Below are positions 36,446 through 45,500 of a stretch of 64,000 bases of DNA, piece after piece. The stretch is taken from NCBI RefSeq assembly GCF_023023025.1, contig NZ_CP095481.1, forward strand, positions 7,081,001-7,145,000. The letters are read 5' to 3'. Made by a program: the position numbers and the translations under genes. Source of the stretch: Amycolatopsis sp. WQ 127309 (GTDB taxonomy: Bacteria; Actinomycetota; Actinomycetes; Mycobacteriales; Pseudonocardiaceae). The notes under the pieces are model-generated. The model had not been told where the DNA came from. It did not search any database and saw nothing but the letters and a program-made list of their open reading frames with translations. The number at the start of each line of letters is the position of its first letter. Position 1 is the first letter of the stretch.

Positions 36446-37152
36446 AGCAGCTCAGATACCGTGGCGGCCGAGCTCGCGGCACGCGGCCTCACCAGCTCGG
36501 CTGCCGAGGGCGTGGTAGGGGACGTCATCGCCACCGACACCCGACCGTGTGCGCAAGCAGCTCGACAGCACCGAGCGGGGGACGGCTGGGCTTGGCCGAG
36601 GCGGACCGGCTGATCAGCTTGACGGCAGGGCTCCCGGCCGGGCGCGTGCGATTCACTCCGCGGATGGTGCGCGGTCTGGGCTACTACACCGGCCCGATCT
36701 TCGAGGTGGAGGCTGCTGGGTATCCGGGTTCGATCGCCTCTGGTGGCCGGTATGACGACCTGGTCGCCAAGCTCGGCGGGCCGGACATGCCGGCCTGCGG
36801 CGGGTCCATCGGCATCGAACGCATCCGCGCGATGCAGACCGCCGACGAGTCCATGGTCAGTCGGCTTGATGTGGCGCTGACCGTGCTCGGTGCTGAAGAG
36901 GATCTCGCGCGTCTCGCCGGTCAGCTGCGCGGCCGTGGGCTACGCACGGGAATGTACCTGGGTTCGTCGGGCAAGTTGGCGAAGCAGCTGAAATGGGCCA
37001 ACGAGCAGCGTTCACGGCTGGTCGTGATCTACGGCCCTGATGAACAATTGGCGCGGGAAATCACCATTCGGGACATGGAGACCGGTGAGCAGAACCGCGT
37101 CCCGCTCGACAGTGCTGCAGACGTTGTTCAGGCACGTCTGACTTCCAGCTGA
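36392..37152 (+). pseudogene. hisS: Histidyl-tRNA synthetase, 3'-half fragment
   Basis: The part after the LDK repeat (DTVAAELAARGL) and the part after about 36590 (LVRGLGYYTGPIFEVEAAG in HisRS motif HisA, then SGGRYDDLVAKLGG and GSIGIERI in motif 3, then the anticodon-binding domain to the C-terminus) lie in different frames, so a frameshift separates them. Motifs 1 and 2 of the synthetase core are absent, so it cannot charge tRNA. A complete hisS is expected elsewhere in the genome. The fragment probably arrived by recombination during mobile-element turnover. The last 150 residues are open to the stop and could in principle still be translated. Confidence 0.85.
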
Positions 37153-37315
37153 GGCCAGGCTCACCGCCTATACCGTGAGGCGTGGATCAGCGGGCGGCTC
37201 AGCGCGGCCGGTAGCCTCGGTGTCCTGGACCTCCTGCTGTTCGACGAGTACGTGCGATCGCTGAATTGACGACCGAGCTGGAGGGCAATGAGGCGAATAC
37301 CTGCCTACGAGATCG

Positions 37316-40168
37316 TCACGAGGGCGGGCTCACCTGCCACGGTTCTGCTGTCTGGCCGCCGACGTCGATGCCGTAGCGTTCGAGCTGGGCGGCCTCGGCC
37401 TCTCTGCCATGTGAGCTCAGGAAATGTTCGAGTGCGGACATCGCTACGATGCCTCGTTCGAGGCTGTCTCGCAATCGTTGCTCTGCTTCGTCGAGTTCGC
37501 CCATCTCCTCAAGGATGTTTACCAGCATTCCTGTGGAGCGCGAATCGTGCGCCGCACTCGGTCGCAGCAATTCGATGGCTTCGGCTAGTCGGCCGCAGTC
37601 GCGATACTCGCGGGCGATCCGGCGAATTGACCTGGCGCTGCCCGAGGCCCGCGCGGCTCTCTCGCGCCATTCGGCGGAGTCAAGTATCTCGCCGAGTTGT
37701 CGCATGCAGTGGACGGAACCGCGTACCGCGTGGTCCGTGAGCCACTCGATCGCGTCGCTGCGCTTGCCGGCGGTGGTCAACGTCTTCACGTAGCTGTCGA
37801 TGGCCCATGCTTCGCCGCGTTCTGCCGCGTCAGTGACGAGCCCGGCCGCTTCGGTGTATCGGCTCTCTTGGGCGAGAAATTCCGCTAGCGCAATGACATT
37901 GACTGCGACTTCTTCCTCGGCCGCCTTTCGCAGCCAGGATTCAGCGGTGCCACGCTCACCGGCCTGGGCGAGCAACTCGCCCAACATCCTCATGCTGAAA
38001 CGGTCGCCGGCTTCGGCGCCGGGCTTCCACAATGCCAGCGCCTTCGCGAGCTCGCCGCCGGCCGCGTACAGAGAGGATGCGCGAAAGATGTCGCGGTTGA
38101 GCCACAGTTTTGCCGACGCGACTGGATCCTCGTCGCTGGCGAGCTTCCTGATCGCCCACTTGCTGCCTCGGTCAGCAGCGCGGCGAGTCCACAATTCAGC
38201 GTCTGCGCCTGCGTCGGCGAGCCAGTGCATTGCGTAGGTGTCCCCGGTCTCGGCGATAGCCGTCATCCGTCGAACTGCTTCGGACTGGTCTCCCATGTCG
38301 GCGTAGGCCCAGGCCACTCGCAGCTGTGCGTCCCGGTCGCCGCCGATCGCCAGGCCGTCGAGGGTTCGGATAGCCTCGCCGTGGCGATTTGCCCAGCACA
38401 GAAGGTCGTATGTGGCGAAGAGGGCGATTCTGTTCCCGGCGTCGGCCGCCGGGTGAAGCCAGTCCACTGCGTCGTCGAGAAGACCAAGTTCCGCCAGCGT
38501 GCCGACCTGGTCGGACATCGCGTACCCGTGCGTCAACTCGAGATGCCGACGCCACCATGACGCGGCGCCGTCCCGGTCACCGCTTTCGCCGGCTCGCCAC
38601 GCCATTCGCCAAATGCTGTGCTCCGAGCCTCGCTCGGCCGCGAACCGCAGCCATTCTTCATCGCGGTTCAGCAGGTGGGACATCGCCTCCGCTCCTGCCC
38701 GGGCGTTAACGGTGGGAAGGAGTGCCAGCGCGGCGGTTTGGTAGAGGCCACGCTGCTTCGCGGATTCGGCCAGACCGAGCCGGGCCTCCGACTCCGGGGC
38801 GTGGTCGACCAGTGCAGACCACGTCGTTGCAGGGACTCGGGCGTGCTCCGTGTCATGGTGGTGAGCCAGAAAGTCGTGGGGCTGAAACGCATCCGGAGTC
38901 CCCGGATCGGGTGCCAGGCGCAACGGGGTCAACGCGCTGATGCCCTTGACGGGCTTCGTGGCCGTCATGATCGCGTCGTCGAACCAGGTGTCGGCGGCGG
39001 CCCGCTGCGCAGCGGTCAGGTAGCCCGGCGCGGCCCGACGGAGGAAGGCTTCGCTGACTTCCGGCGTACCGCAGAGGACCGCGCCGTCGATCGCCGCCTC
39101 GACCAGTGCGTTGGCCACTGCGTTGGTCGGCTTGGCGAGCATGGCCAGCAACGCAGGCCCTCCTGTCAGGGCCTGGATCACGCGCCCGTTCGCGGCGGCC
39201 TCCACGGCGTATGCGAAGCGAGGGTCGTCGCGGCTCGCAGCCTGCAGTCGGGCCCGGCTGTCGGCATCGTCGACGAAGGACTCCGGGACCTCGATGTGGC
39301 GGACGCTGATCAGGAACTGGCGCACGGCGTCGTGCTGGCAGCCGTCGTCCATCACCGAATCCCACTTCGCCGTCTGTGTCGTACCCACTACGACGACGCC
39401 ACCTGGGTGGTTGACCGCGGCGGCAAGAGCGTCGACGACCTGCGGCCCGGCTGCGTGGTTCAGGTAAGAATGCAGTTCATTGAGCCACAGCACTCCACGG
39501 TGCTCGAGATCGCCGGCCGAGGCGCGCAGCAGCAGCTGGTCTGGGCTGAACGGACGCAGTAGAGGCAGCTCGGGGAGCTCGGCCCGCACGGCCTCGAACG
39601 CCGCACGCGTCTTTCCCGTGCACGTCGATCCGGTCAAGACGACGAACCGGCATCCCTCCCGCAGGGCCTGTCGCAGCCGCTCGTCATGCGTGCGCAACAG
39701 GTAGCCGGTGAGCGGAGCGTGATCGGCGTCGGTTCCGTCGATCGCGACCACGCGATGCACGCCCAGCTGCTCAGGTGTCCACTGCCCGATGACCGGGTCA
39801 GTGGGTCGCGTGCGGGGGTGCCGCGGTCGCTGGGGGAGCCGGTCCAGGTTGCTCTGCAGCCTTCCGTGCTCGCGGCGCCACCAGTCGACATCGCCCAACC
39901 GGAGCACTTCGGGATCGTCGGGTGCGTGTGCCACGCACGCTTTGACGATCGCCTTGACTTTCTCCCAGTCTGGTGTTCTGCGGAACTTGCCCGTGAACCA
40001 CTCGGAGATCGTTGCCGGCGGGACGCCGGACTTGGTGGCCAGGTCACGGTAGGAGGAGATCCTCGAGGCGTTGTAGAGCTTCTTCAGTTCTGCCGCGAAC
40101 GACGTCTGGAACCCGTCCAAGCAGCGTCCCCCTGTTCGGAATCGTTCGGTGTGTCGCGTCTCCAACAT
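37316..40168 (-). CDS. XRE HTH - P-loop NTPase - TPR/Sel1-repeat protein
   Basis: A 950-residue multi-domain protein. The N-terminal HTH (YRDLATKSGVPPATISEWF, about 40-58) is followed by a P-loop NTPase with Walker A GSTCTGKT at 180-187 and a hydrophobic strand VLWLNEL as a Walker B-like element. More than 400 residues of short helical repeats of the Sel1/TPR type follow (LRKAAEEEVAVNVIALAEF, ERGEAWAIDSYVKTL). This architecture is common among STAND-like regulators and defence sensors in actinomycetes. ATG 40168 is chosen; a TTG at 40120 with a better AGGGGGA spacing is possible. The divergent 38-residue peptide gene starts 131 bp away. Confidence 0.82.
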   Translation of the reverse strand: MLETRHTERFRTGGRCLDGFQTSFAAELKKLYNASRISSYRDLATKSGVPPATISEWFTGKFRRTPDWEKVKAIVKACVAHAPDDPEVLRLGDVDWWRREHGRLQSNLDRLPQRPRHPRTRPTDPVIGQWTPEQLGVHRVVAIDGTDADHAPLTGYLLRTHDERLRQALREGCRFVVLTGSTCTGKTRAAFEAVRAELPELPLLRPFSPDQLLLRASAGDLEHRGVLWLNELHSYLNHAAGPQVVDALAAAVNHPGGVVVVGTTQTAKWDSVMDDGCQHDAVRQFLISVRHIEVPESFVDDADSRARLQAASRDDPRFAYAVEAAANGRVIQALTGGPALLAMLAKPTNAVANALVEAAIDGAVLCGTPEVSEAFLRRAAPGYLTAAQRAAADTWFDDAIMTATKPVKGISALTPLRLAPDPGTPDAFQPHDFLAHHHDTEHARVPATTWSALVDHAPESEARLGLAESAKQRGLYQTAALALLPTVNARAGAEAMSHLLNRDEEWLRFAAERGSEHSIWRMAWRAGESGDRDGAASWWRRHLELTHGYAMSDQVGTLAELGLLDDAVDWLHPAADAGNRIALFATYDLLCWANRHGEAIRTLDGLAIGGDRDAQLRVAWAYADMGDQSEAVRRMTAIAETGDTYAMHWLADAGADAELWTRRAADRGSKWAIRKLASDEDPVASAKLWLNRDIFRASSLYAAGGELAKALALWKPGAEAGDRFSMRMLGELLAQAGERGTAESWLRKAAEEEVAVNVIALAEFLAQESRYTEAAGLVTDAAERGEAWAIDSYVKTLTTAGKRSDAIEWLTDHAVRGSVHCMRQLGEILDSAEWRERAARASGSARSIRRIAREYRDCGRLAEAIELLRPSAAHDSRSTGMLVNILEEMGELDEAEQRLRDSLERGIVAMSALEHFLSSHGREAEAAQLERYGIDVGGQTAEPWQVSPPS

Positions 40169-40298
40169 AGCCCCTACCTGGGCGGACTCTCCGAGCGAAC
40201 GGGTCTGATCGGAGATCCGGACCCGAACGGCGCAGTCCTGGATCGTCGGTGCTGGCAGGCCGGCCAGCCCCCATCCACCACGACCCTTGGAGGCGTCG

Positions 40299-40415
40299 AT
40301 GTCGAAAACTCGTGACTGCAAACCTCGTCCCTACGTTCGCGCAGTGCTAGGCGGCTTGGCCTCCGGGCTGATGCGGGCCGTGCTCGACTGGGTGGTCGAA
40401 CAGCTCGGCCTCTGA
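40299..40415 (+). CDS. 38-residue peptide gene divergent from the HTH-NTPase
   Basis: A short gene with strong translation signals: GGAGG at 40289-40293, five-base spacing and an ATG at 40299, stop TGA at 40413. The peptide starts MSKTRDCKPRPY and continues with an amphipathic hydrophobic part (VRAVLGGLASGLM, then RAVLDWVVEQLGL). A 15-bp hairpin follows 13 bp after the stop. Good initiation site, clean terminator-like structure and a regulator-like divergent neighbour support a real gene. It could be a membrane-active peptide, a signal or a precursor; it has no recognised family. The lone Cys and the Arg/Lys-rich head resemble no known leader that I can name. Confidence 0.6.
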   Translation: MSKTRDCKPRPYVRAVLGGLASGLMRAVLDWVVEQLGL

Positions 40416-40428
40416 CGTTCGGCATCGT

Positions 40429-40464
40429 CTGGGCGGCGCCTCGAACCGACGAGGCGCCGCCCAG
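40429..40464. terminator. 15-bp GC-rich hairpin after the 38-residue peptide gene
   Basis: Arms CTGGGCGGCGCCTCG and CGAGGCGCCGCCCAG are perfect complements with loop AACCGA. No T-tract. Position directly after the small gene suggests a terminator. Confidence 0.75.
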
Positions 40465-40743
40465 GCGGCATCGCGACGCCTGGGCTCGACGCGCAAGCCG
40501 AGCAGCAGACTGCCCTGGTCGACCGGGGCACAGCGACAGCTTCACCCGGCCGTAAACCATGGCACCGTCCGCACCTGGAACAGCCCTATCCCGGCGTGGA
40601 CGGGTGGCGGAACGACGATGAGCTACAGCTGCCGCGGTTGGACGGTGCTCGGTGCACTCATAGCACAGTGTCGGCTGATGATTCGATCCCTTGAGATGCA
40701 TGAGAGGTCACTCTGAGCTACAGAATGTGCATGATCTCCCCAA

Positions 40744-40810
40744 CGCGGGAGATATCCCACATGTGGGGGTTCAAGTCCCCTTGAGCACGCAGACGTGGGA
40801 ATATCCCGCG
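40744..40810. repeat. Imperfect 16-17 bp inverted repeat around a T-arm-like sequence
   Basis: CGCGGGAGATATCCCAC (40744-40760) pairs with GTGGGAATATCCCGCG (40795-40810). Between them lies the palindrome CCCACATGTGGG (40756-40767) and GGGGTTCAAGTCCCC. A folded RNA or a decayed attachment site are both possible. Confidence 0.5.
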
Positions 40811-40965
40811 TCGCCGTCGTGATTTCGGCGAAGCGATCGGCGATGGTTCTGTCGCCGGAACCGTGTATTTCGCCACCTGGAGCAGTCACTAGAGCTGCAG
40901 GTCCGTGGCGAACTTGAGCGTGGGGTTATGGGTCGGCTCGGTCCTCGGACACTTACCACAACCCC

Positions 40966-41002
40966 ACATGTGCGGATCGAGATTGCCTCGATCCGCACAT
41001 GT
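40966..41002. repeat. 16-bp perfect hairpin with 5-nt loop
   Basis: ACATGTGCGGATCGAG and CTCGATCCGCACATGT flank the loop ATTGC. It is strong enough for a bidirectional terminator, but no gene ends nearby. Confidence 0.7.
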
Positions 41003-41372
41003 CGTTTACTGGGTGGTAGGTAGCTTGTGGCACCCGGAGGCGAGCGAGCGGGACCTCGCGCTGTGGCTGGGTCGCCAGCTGCGGAAGCAGTTAAGCATTC
41101 GCGTCGGTCTGGCGACCTAGGCCATAAGACGGGGGACGGCTGTCATCGGCCGTATGTGCATAGGAGCGGCAGGGAGCCAGGCCGTCTGCAGGCCGTCACG
41201 CGTCCGGCCCGGATCAACCTCAGTCGGCCCCAACCGGCCTGAAAGTGCAGGTCAAACCCTATCTGGCCACCGAAGATGCCAGCTCGGGAAATGATGTCCT
41301 AAGTTCTGGCACAAGTAGGCGAGATCGGGTCTGACCTGCTGTTTTGTGGTTGTTGATCTGGTCAGGCCGTCT

Positions 41373-41422
41373 CGGGATCTTCAAGCCGTGCTGCCCCCGT
41401 GTGGCGTGACTTGAAGATCCCG
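41373..41422. repeat. 13-bp inverted repeat upstream of the barrel-like gene
   Basis: CGGGATCTTCAAG (41373-41385) and CTTGAAGATCCCG (41410-41422) with a 24-bp spacer. Could be an operator, a transcript hairpin or a remnant of an insertion-element end. Confidence 0.55.
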
Positions 41423-41612
41423 TCGGCTGCTTCCCGCGCCGCGATCGAGGCATGGACGTGTGGGACCCGTCGGATCGTGTCCAGCCGGGGGAGGGCTGGC
41501 GGGCCCCGTGGCTCTGGAGCGGGCAGGATGTGGTGCGGGGAGTCGTGCTTGCCGGACGCGCGATCCCTTTCCCGGCCTGAGGATTGGATGCGCAAAATTG
41601 GGACGCTTGTCG

Positions 41613-42389
41613 GTGTTCACCTTCCAGTACATCGCCATCGACACCGAGGCCGGTGTCACGGCGGAGGAGTTCGAGACGTTCGTGCGTGGTGAAGGCGTTC
41701 ACCTGCCCGTGTACCCGGGGTGGCGGTGGACGTTGTTGCGCGGGTTGCGTGGCGAGCGGGCCGGGCAGTACCTGATGTTGTACGAGATCGAGAGCGCCGA
41801 GCAGCGCGACCGGTACGTCACGGCCCGGGGTGAGCAGACCGAGGCGGCCCGGCTGTTCTGGGCGGGTCACCCGGAGGCGGAGGCGGTGCTGGCGCGGTGG
41901 CGGCGGCTGGGCACGTTCGGTGAGCTGCCGACGTTGTTCACCGACTACCGGCTGCTGGCCGACAATCCGCGGAGCACGGTCACGCCCGGCCCTCGCTACC
42001 GTGACCGCCCGGGGGAGGAGCCCGTGGCCCGGGTCGTGGGGATCCACAACCTGGCGTTGCGTGCCGGGGTGACCGAGGAGGTGTTCGACCGTTTCATCGC
42101 CGAGAACCACCACCGGATCGACGACTACCCGGACTGGCGGTTCCACGTGCTCAAGGGTGAGCGGGGCAACCGTCTCGACCAGTACGTGATGATGATGGAG
42201 ATCGAGAGCTTGGAGGCGCTGGACGTCTTTTACCCCGAGCCCGACATCGCCACCGGCGAGGCTGCGGAGTTCGCGTCCGCCCACCGCGATACCAAGCAGA
42301 TGTATGAGGAGTGGAAGCGGCTGGCCTCGTTCTCGGGCTCGCCGCAGATCTACACGGACTACCTCGCCGTCGCGGAGAACCCGGCGTAG
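41613..42389 (+). CDS. Duplicated dimeric alpha/beta-barrel-like protein (unnamed)
   Basis: About 258 residues made of two related halves of about 110 residues. The first has VYPGWRWTLLRGLRGERAGQYLMLYEIES, the second DYPDWRFHVLKGERGNRLDQYVMMMEIES, each broken by breaks in the alignment, so an internal duplication is clear. The pattern (a TxxxFExFxxxxH strand, then YPxWR, QYLMxYEIES, and a final WxxLxxF helix) resembles the ferredoxin-like fold of EthD/NIPSNAP/antibiotic-monooxygenase proteins. The start is uncertain; GTG 41613 is taken since the repeat begins there. It is convergent with the toxin operon (148 bp gap). The function is unknown. Confidence 0.72.
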   Translation: MFTFQYIAIDTEAGVTAEEFETFVRGEGVHLPVYPGWRWTLLRGLRGERAGQYLMLYEIESAEQRDRYVTARGEQTEAARLFWAGHPEAEAVLARWRRLGTFGELPTLFTDYRLLADNPRSTVTPGPRYRDRPGEEPVARVVGIHNLALRAGVTEEVFDRFIAENHHRIDDYPDWRFHVLKGERGNRLDQYVMMMEIESLEALDVFYPEPDIATGEAAEFASAHRDTKQMYEEWKRLASFSGSPQIYTDYLAVAENPA

Positions 42390-42537
42390 ACCCGCACGAC
42401 CGGACGGGCACGACGAAAGCGCCGAGTGCCTCTCCTGCGCCGGCCACCAGAGCCCGTCGCCCGTGGCGCCGGTGAACAGCTCTGCGGTCCTGCGGCAGGA
42501 CCGCCAAGCTCCCGAACAGGCCGGCCGGAACCAGCCC

Positions 42538-45500
42538 TCAGCCGAGTGCGTAGCGCAGCACCAGCCACACGTCCGCGCCGGCGGTGCGGGTGAGGACCGT
42601 GGCCGGGCCGGGTGGGTCCGGCGGTAGGTCGAGCGTGGCCGTGCCCGTGTCGTTCAACGCCGTCGACAGGGCGGCGAGGTCCGTGCTCGCGGCGACCGCG
42701 TGGTGCTTCGGCGTGCCCGTGGCGTCCACCCGGTAGAGCTCGATCCCGGTGATCGTGATCGGCATCCCGTGGGTGTGGTACGGGAAGTGGTCGCGACGCA
42801 GCTTCGCGGTGAACGCGCCGGTGCCGCCGAGGAACGCCGCCCACTCGCCGGGGAAGTCCGCCCGCAGCCCCAGCAGCTGCGCCCAGCCCGACGCGCCGCT
42901 GTCGGCCACCAGCTCCTTGAGGTTGCCGGTGGCCGCCGTGCGCAGCTGCGCGCCGCCGTCGCGGGCCTGGTAGCGGATGTGCAGGACGACGTCGCTGATC
43001 GTCGCGTAGTCGAACTGGCGGAACTCCTTCGGCAGCTCCAGGGTCCACGTGCTCTCCGCGCCGGCGCCCTCGAACGGCAGCAGGCGCTCGTCGCGCAGGT
43101 TCACCTCGAACAGGCCGTTGTCGTTCTGGCCGCTGCTGGTCACGATCGACCCGGCCGCGCTGAAGTAGTCGGTGAACCGGCCGTCGTCGCTGCCTTGGCG
43201 CGCGTAGCCGTCACCGGTCAGCGGGGACGTGCGCAGCGTGCTCTTCGTCAGCGTCAGGGTGCAGCGCGGCCCGGCGTACGGCCCGGTGACGCAGGGGATC
43301 GTCAGGCCGACCGTCTTGATCCGGCGCAGGTAGTGGCCCGGGGTGTCCAGGTCGAACACCCACTCCGGGACCGTGACCTGGCACGAGCCGGTCGCCTTGA
43401 GCGTGAGCAGCGCCGCCGGGGCGAGCTGGCGCAGCGACACGTGCCGGACCAGTTCCAGGTCGCGCTTGTTGTTGTCCAGGTACGCCGCTTCGAGCCGTTT
43501 CGCGTCCAGGTACAGCGCTTCGCCCGAGAGCAGGCCCTTGCGCCCGGCGTCCCAGTAGTTGAACTTGACGAAGTCCTGCGCGTCGACCTCGGGCCGCATC
43601 AGGTCGCGCTTGACCGCGGCCTCCGCCTTGCGCAGCGTGTCGTAGGCGAACCGGTAGTACTCGTAGAACAGCCGCGACGCCTCGCCCTGCAGCCAGCCGT
43701 ACAGCTCGGCGCTGGTGAACTTGTCCTTGAGGAACTGCTCGATCTCCTCGCCGTCGGCGATCTGCTGCTTGGTCGTGAGGTAGTCGCGGTGGGCCAGCTG
43801 CTCGCCGATCAGCGACGTGAGGATCTGCTTGCCGATCTGCTTCAGCTCGTGCGCCGCGAGGTTGTGGTGCAGCAGCCATTCGTCGGTGCGCCGCTCGTAG
43901 CCCGCGGTCCGCGCGGCCATTCCGGCCTGGTCGCGTTCCCACGCCGCGGTGATGCCGGCGATGTCGCCGCCGATCCGCGCGGCCGCGACGAGCGCGGTGC
44001 CGACGTTGAGCTTGACCTTCCCGCCGATGCCCCAGAAGTGGACGTCCACATCGGAGTCCGGCACCGGTGCGAGGCCGGAGGCGATGGCGTTCGCGGCCCC
44101 GGCGGTCAGCCCGGTGTCGCGGGCGGTGGGCAGGTGGGTGTTGAGCTCGCCGCTCTCGTGGTCGGTGAGGTGCAGCTTGCCGACGCCCGCCGCACCCGAC
44201 TGCGCCGAGGGATCGTCGTCTTCGGAGGTCGGCAACGGCGGCAACGGCTGGACGGTGACCGGCAGGTCGTACTGGCCGACCAGGGCGGCGTAGGCGCCGG
44301 CGAAGCCCTCCTCGGTCAGGTCGAGGTTCTCGAAGTCCACCGTCAGGTCCGCCGGGGCGCTCGGGTCCGCGGCCAGGCCGAGCGCCCGCTGGTAGTAGGC
44401 CAGCCGCTCCAGGGCCGCGCCGCGGCTGGTCACCAGCGACCGGGTGGTCTCCTGCGCCGACGTCCAGTGCAGGAACCGCACGTCCTGCTGCATCCGGTGG
44501 ATCGCCACCTCGTGCCGCTGCCACGTCGCGGCCACGGTCTCGGCGTCGGACTTCTCCAGCGCGGCCAGCAGCGTGTGGCCCAGCGACCGGACCTCGGCGC
44601 ACAGCTCCAGCGCCTTGGCGATCAGCACCGGCGCGCGCACCGGGCTCACCGGCTGGTTCAGGCCGTTGACGACCGAACCGAGGTCGAGCCCCGCGGCCGC
44701 CGCCTTGACCAGCATTCCCGGGTCCAGCGGCGGGTCGAACAGCGCCAGCTGCCGGACCGTCCCGTCGAGGGTCATGCAGTGCCGGATCTTGAACAGCCGG
44801 TCGGCCACGGTGTCCCAGTAGCCGAGCAGCTTGTCGTTGCGCGGCACGCAGAAGTACAGCGTCCGGCCGATGCCGAACAGCGGGCCCGCCGCGTCCCCGT
44901 CCCCGCCGCCGGTCTTCGGCACGCCGAGGTTCAGCGGGAACTTGCCCTCCAGCTCCACCAGCGCGTTGCCCATCGCGTCCAGCCCCCGCTTGCGCAGGTC
45001 CGCGTACGTCATCGGACGGACCGAGCCGGCGCTCGGGGTCCGTTCGGGCCGCGCGCCGAGCAGGTTCGCGGCCAGCACGTAGAGCTGGGTGGCCTCGTTG
45101 ACGCTCTCCAGGGTGTCCTGGCGGAACAGGCTGTCGCCCCAGGCGATGAGGTTGTCCAGGTACTTCATCACCACGCAGTACTGGTAGGCGACCTGGCGGG
45201 TGCGGGCCACCGCGTGCGGCTGGAACGGCTTGGCCCGGATCGCCTCGTACCCGGTGAGGATCTGCTGCTTGAGCGCCAGTTCCGCGGGGGTGCACTCGTC
45301 GACGGGCTTGCTCAGCACCGCGAGCTGCTCGTCGATCTGCCGCGCGGCTCCGGCGTCACGGAAGGCCAGGAACCGCCAGAACCGCTGCGGCACCGGCACG
45401 CTCGTGTCGGTGCACGTGGGGTCGAAGACGTGGTGGAACCACTTGCGCGCCTCGGCGAACCGCTGGTTCTTGCTCAGGTGCACCGCGATGGTCAGCGGCA

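Larger units (their letters stand above)
40465..41612. other. Non-coding stretch rich in inverted repeats
   Basis: No intact gene is supported. It contains three inverted-repeat structures listed separately (40744-40810, 40966-41002, 41373-41422) and a tRNA-like T-arm sequence (about 40764-40780) without the rest of a cloverleaf. The stretch separates the accessory island from the barrel-like protein and the toxin locus. Confidence 0.45.

Noticed and set aside
40585..40720. 31-residue open frame starting ATGAGCTACAGC
   Set aside because: No ribosome site and no conserved character.
40741..40800. Possible tRNA at GGGGTTCAAGTCCCC
   Set aside because: Only the T-arm is convincing; there is no D-arm, no proper anticodon stem and the acceptor pairing is poor.
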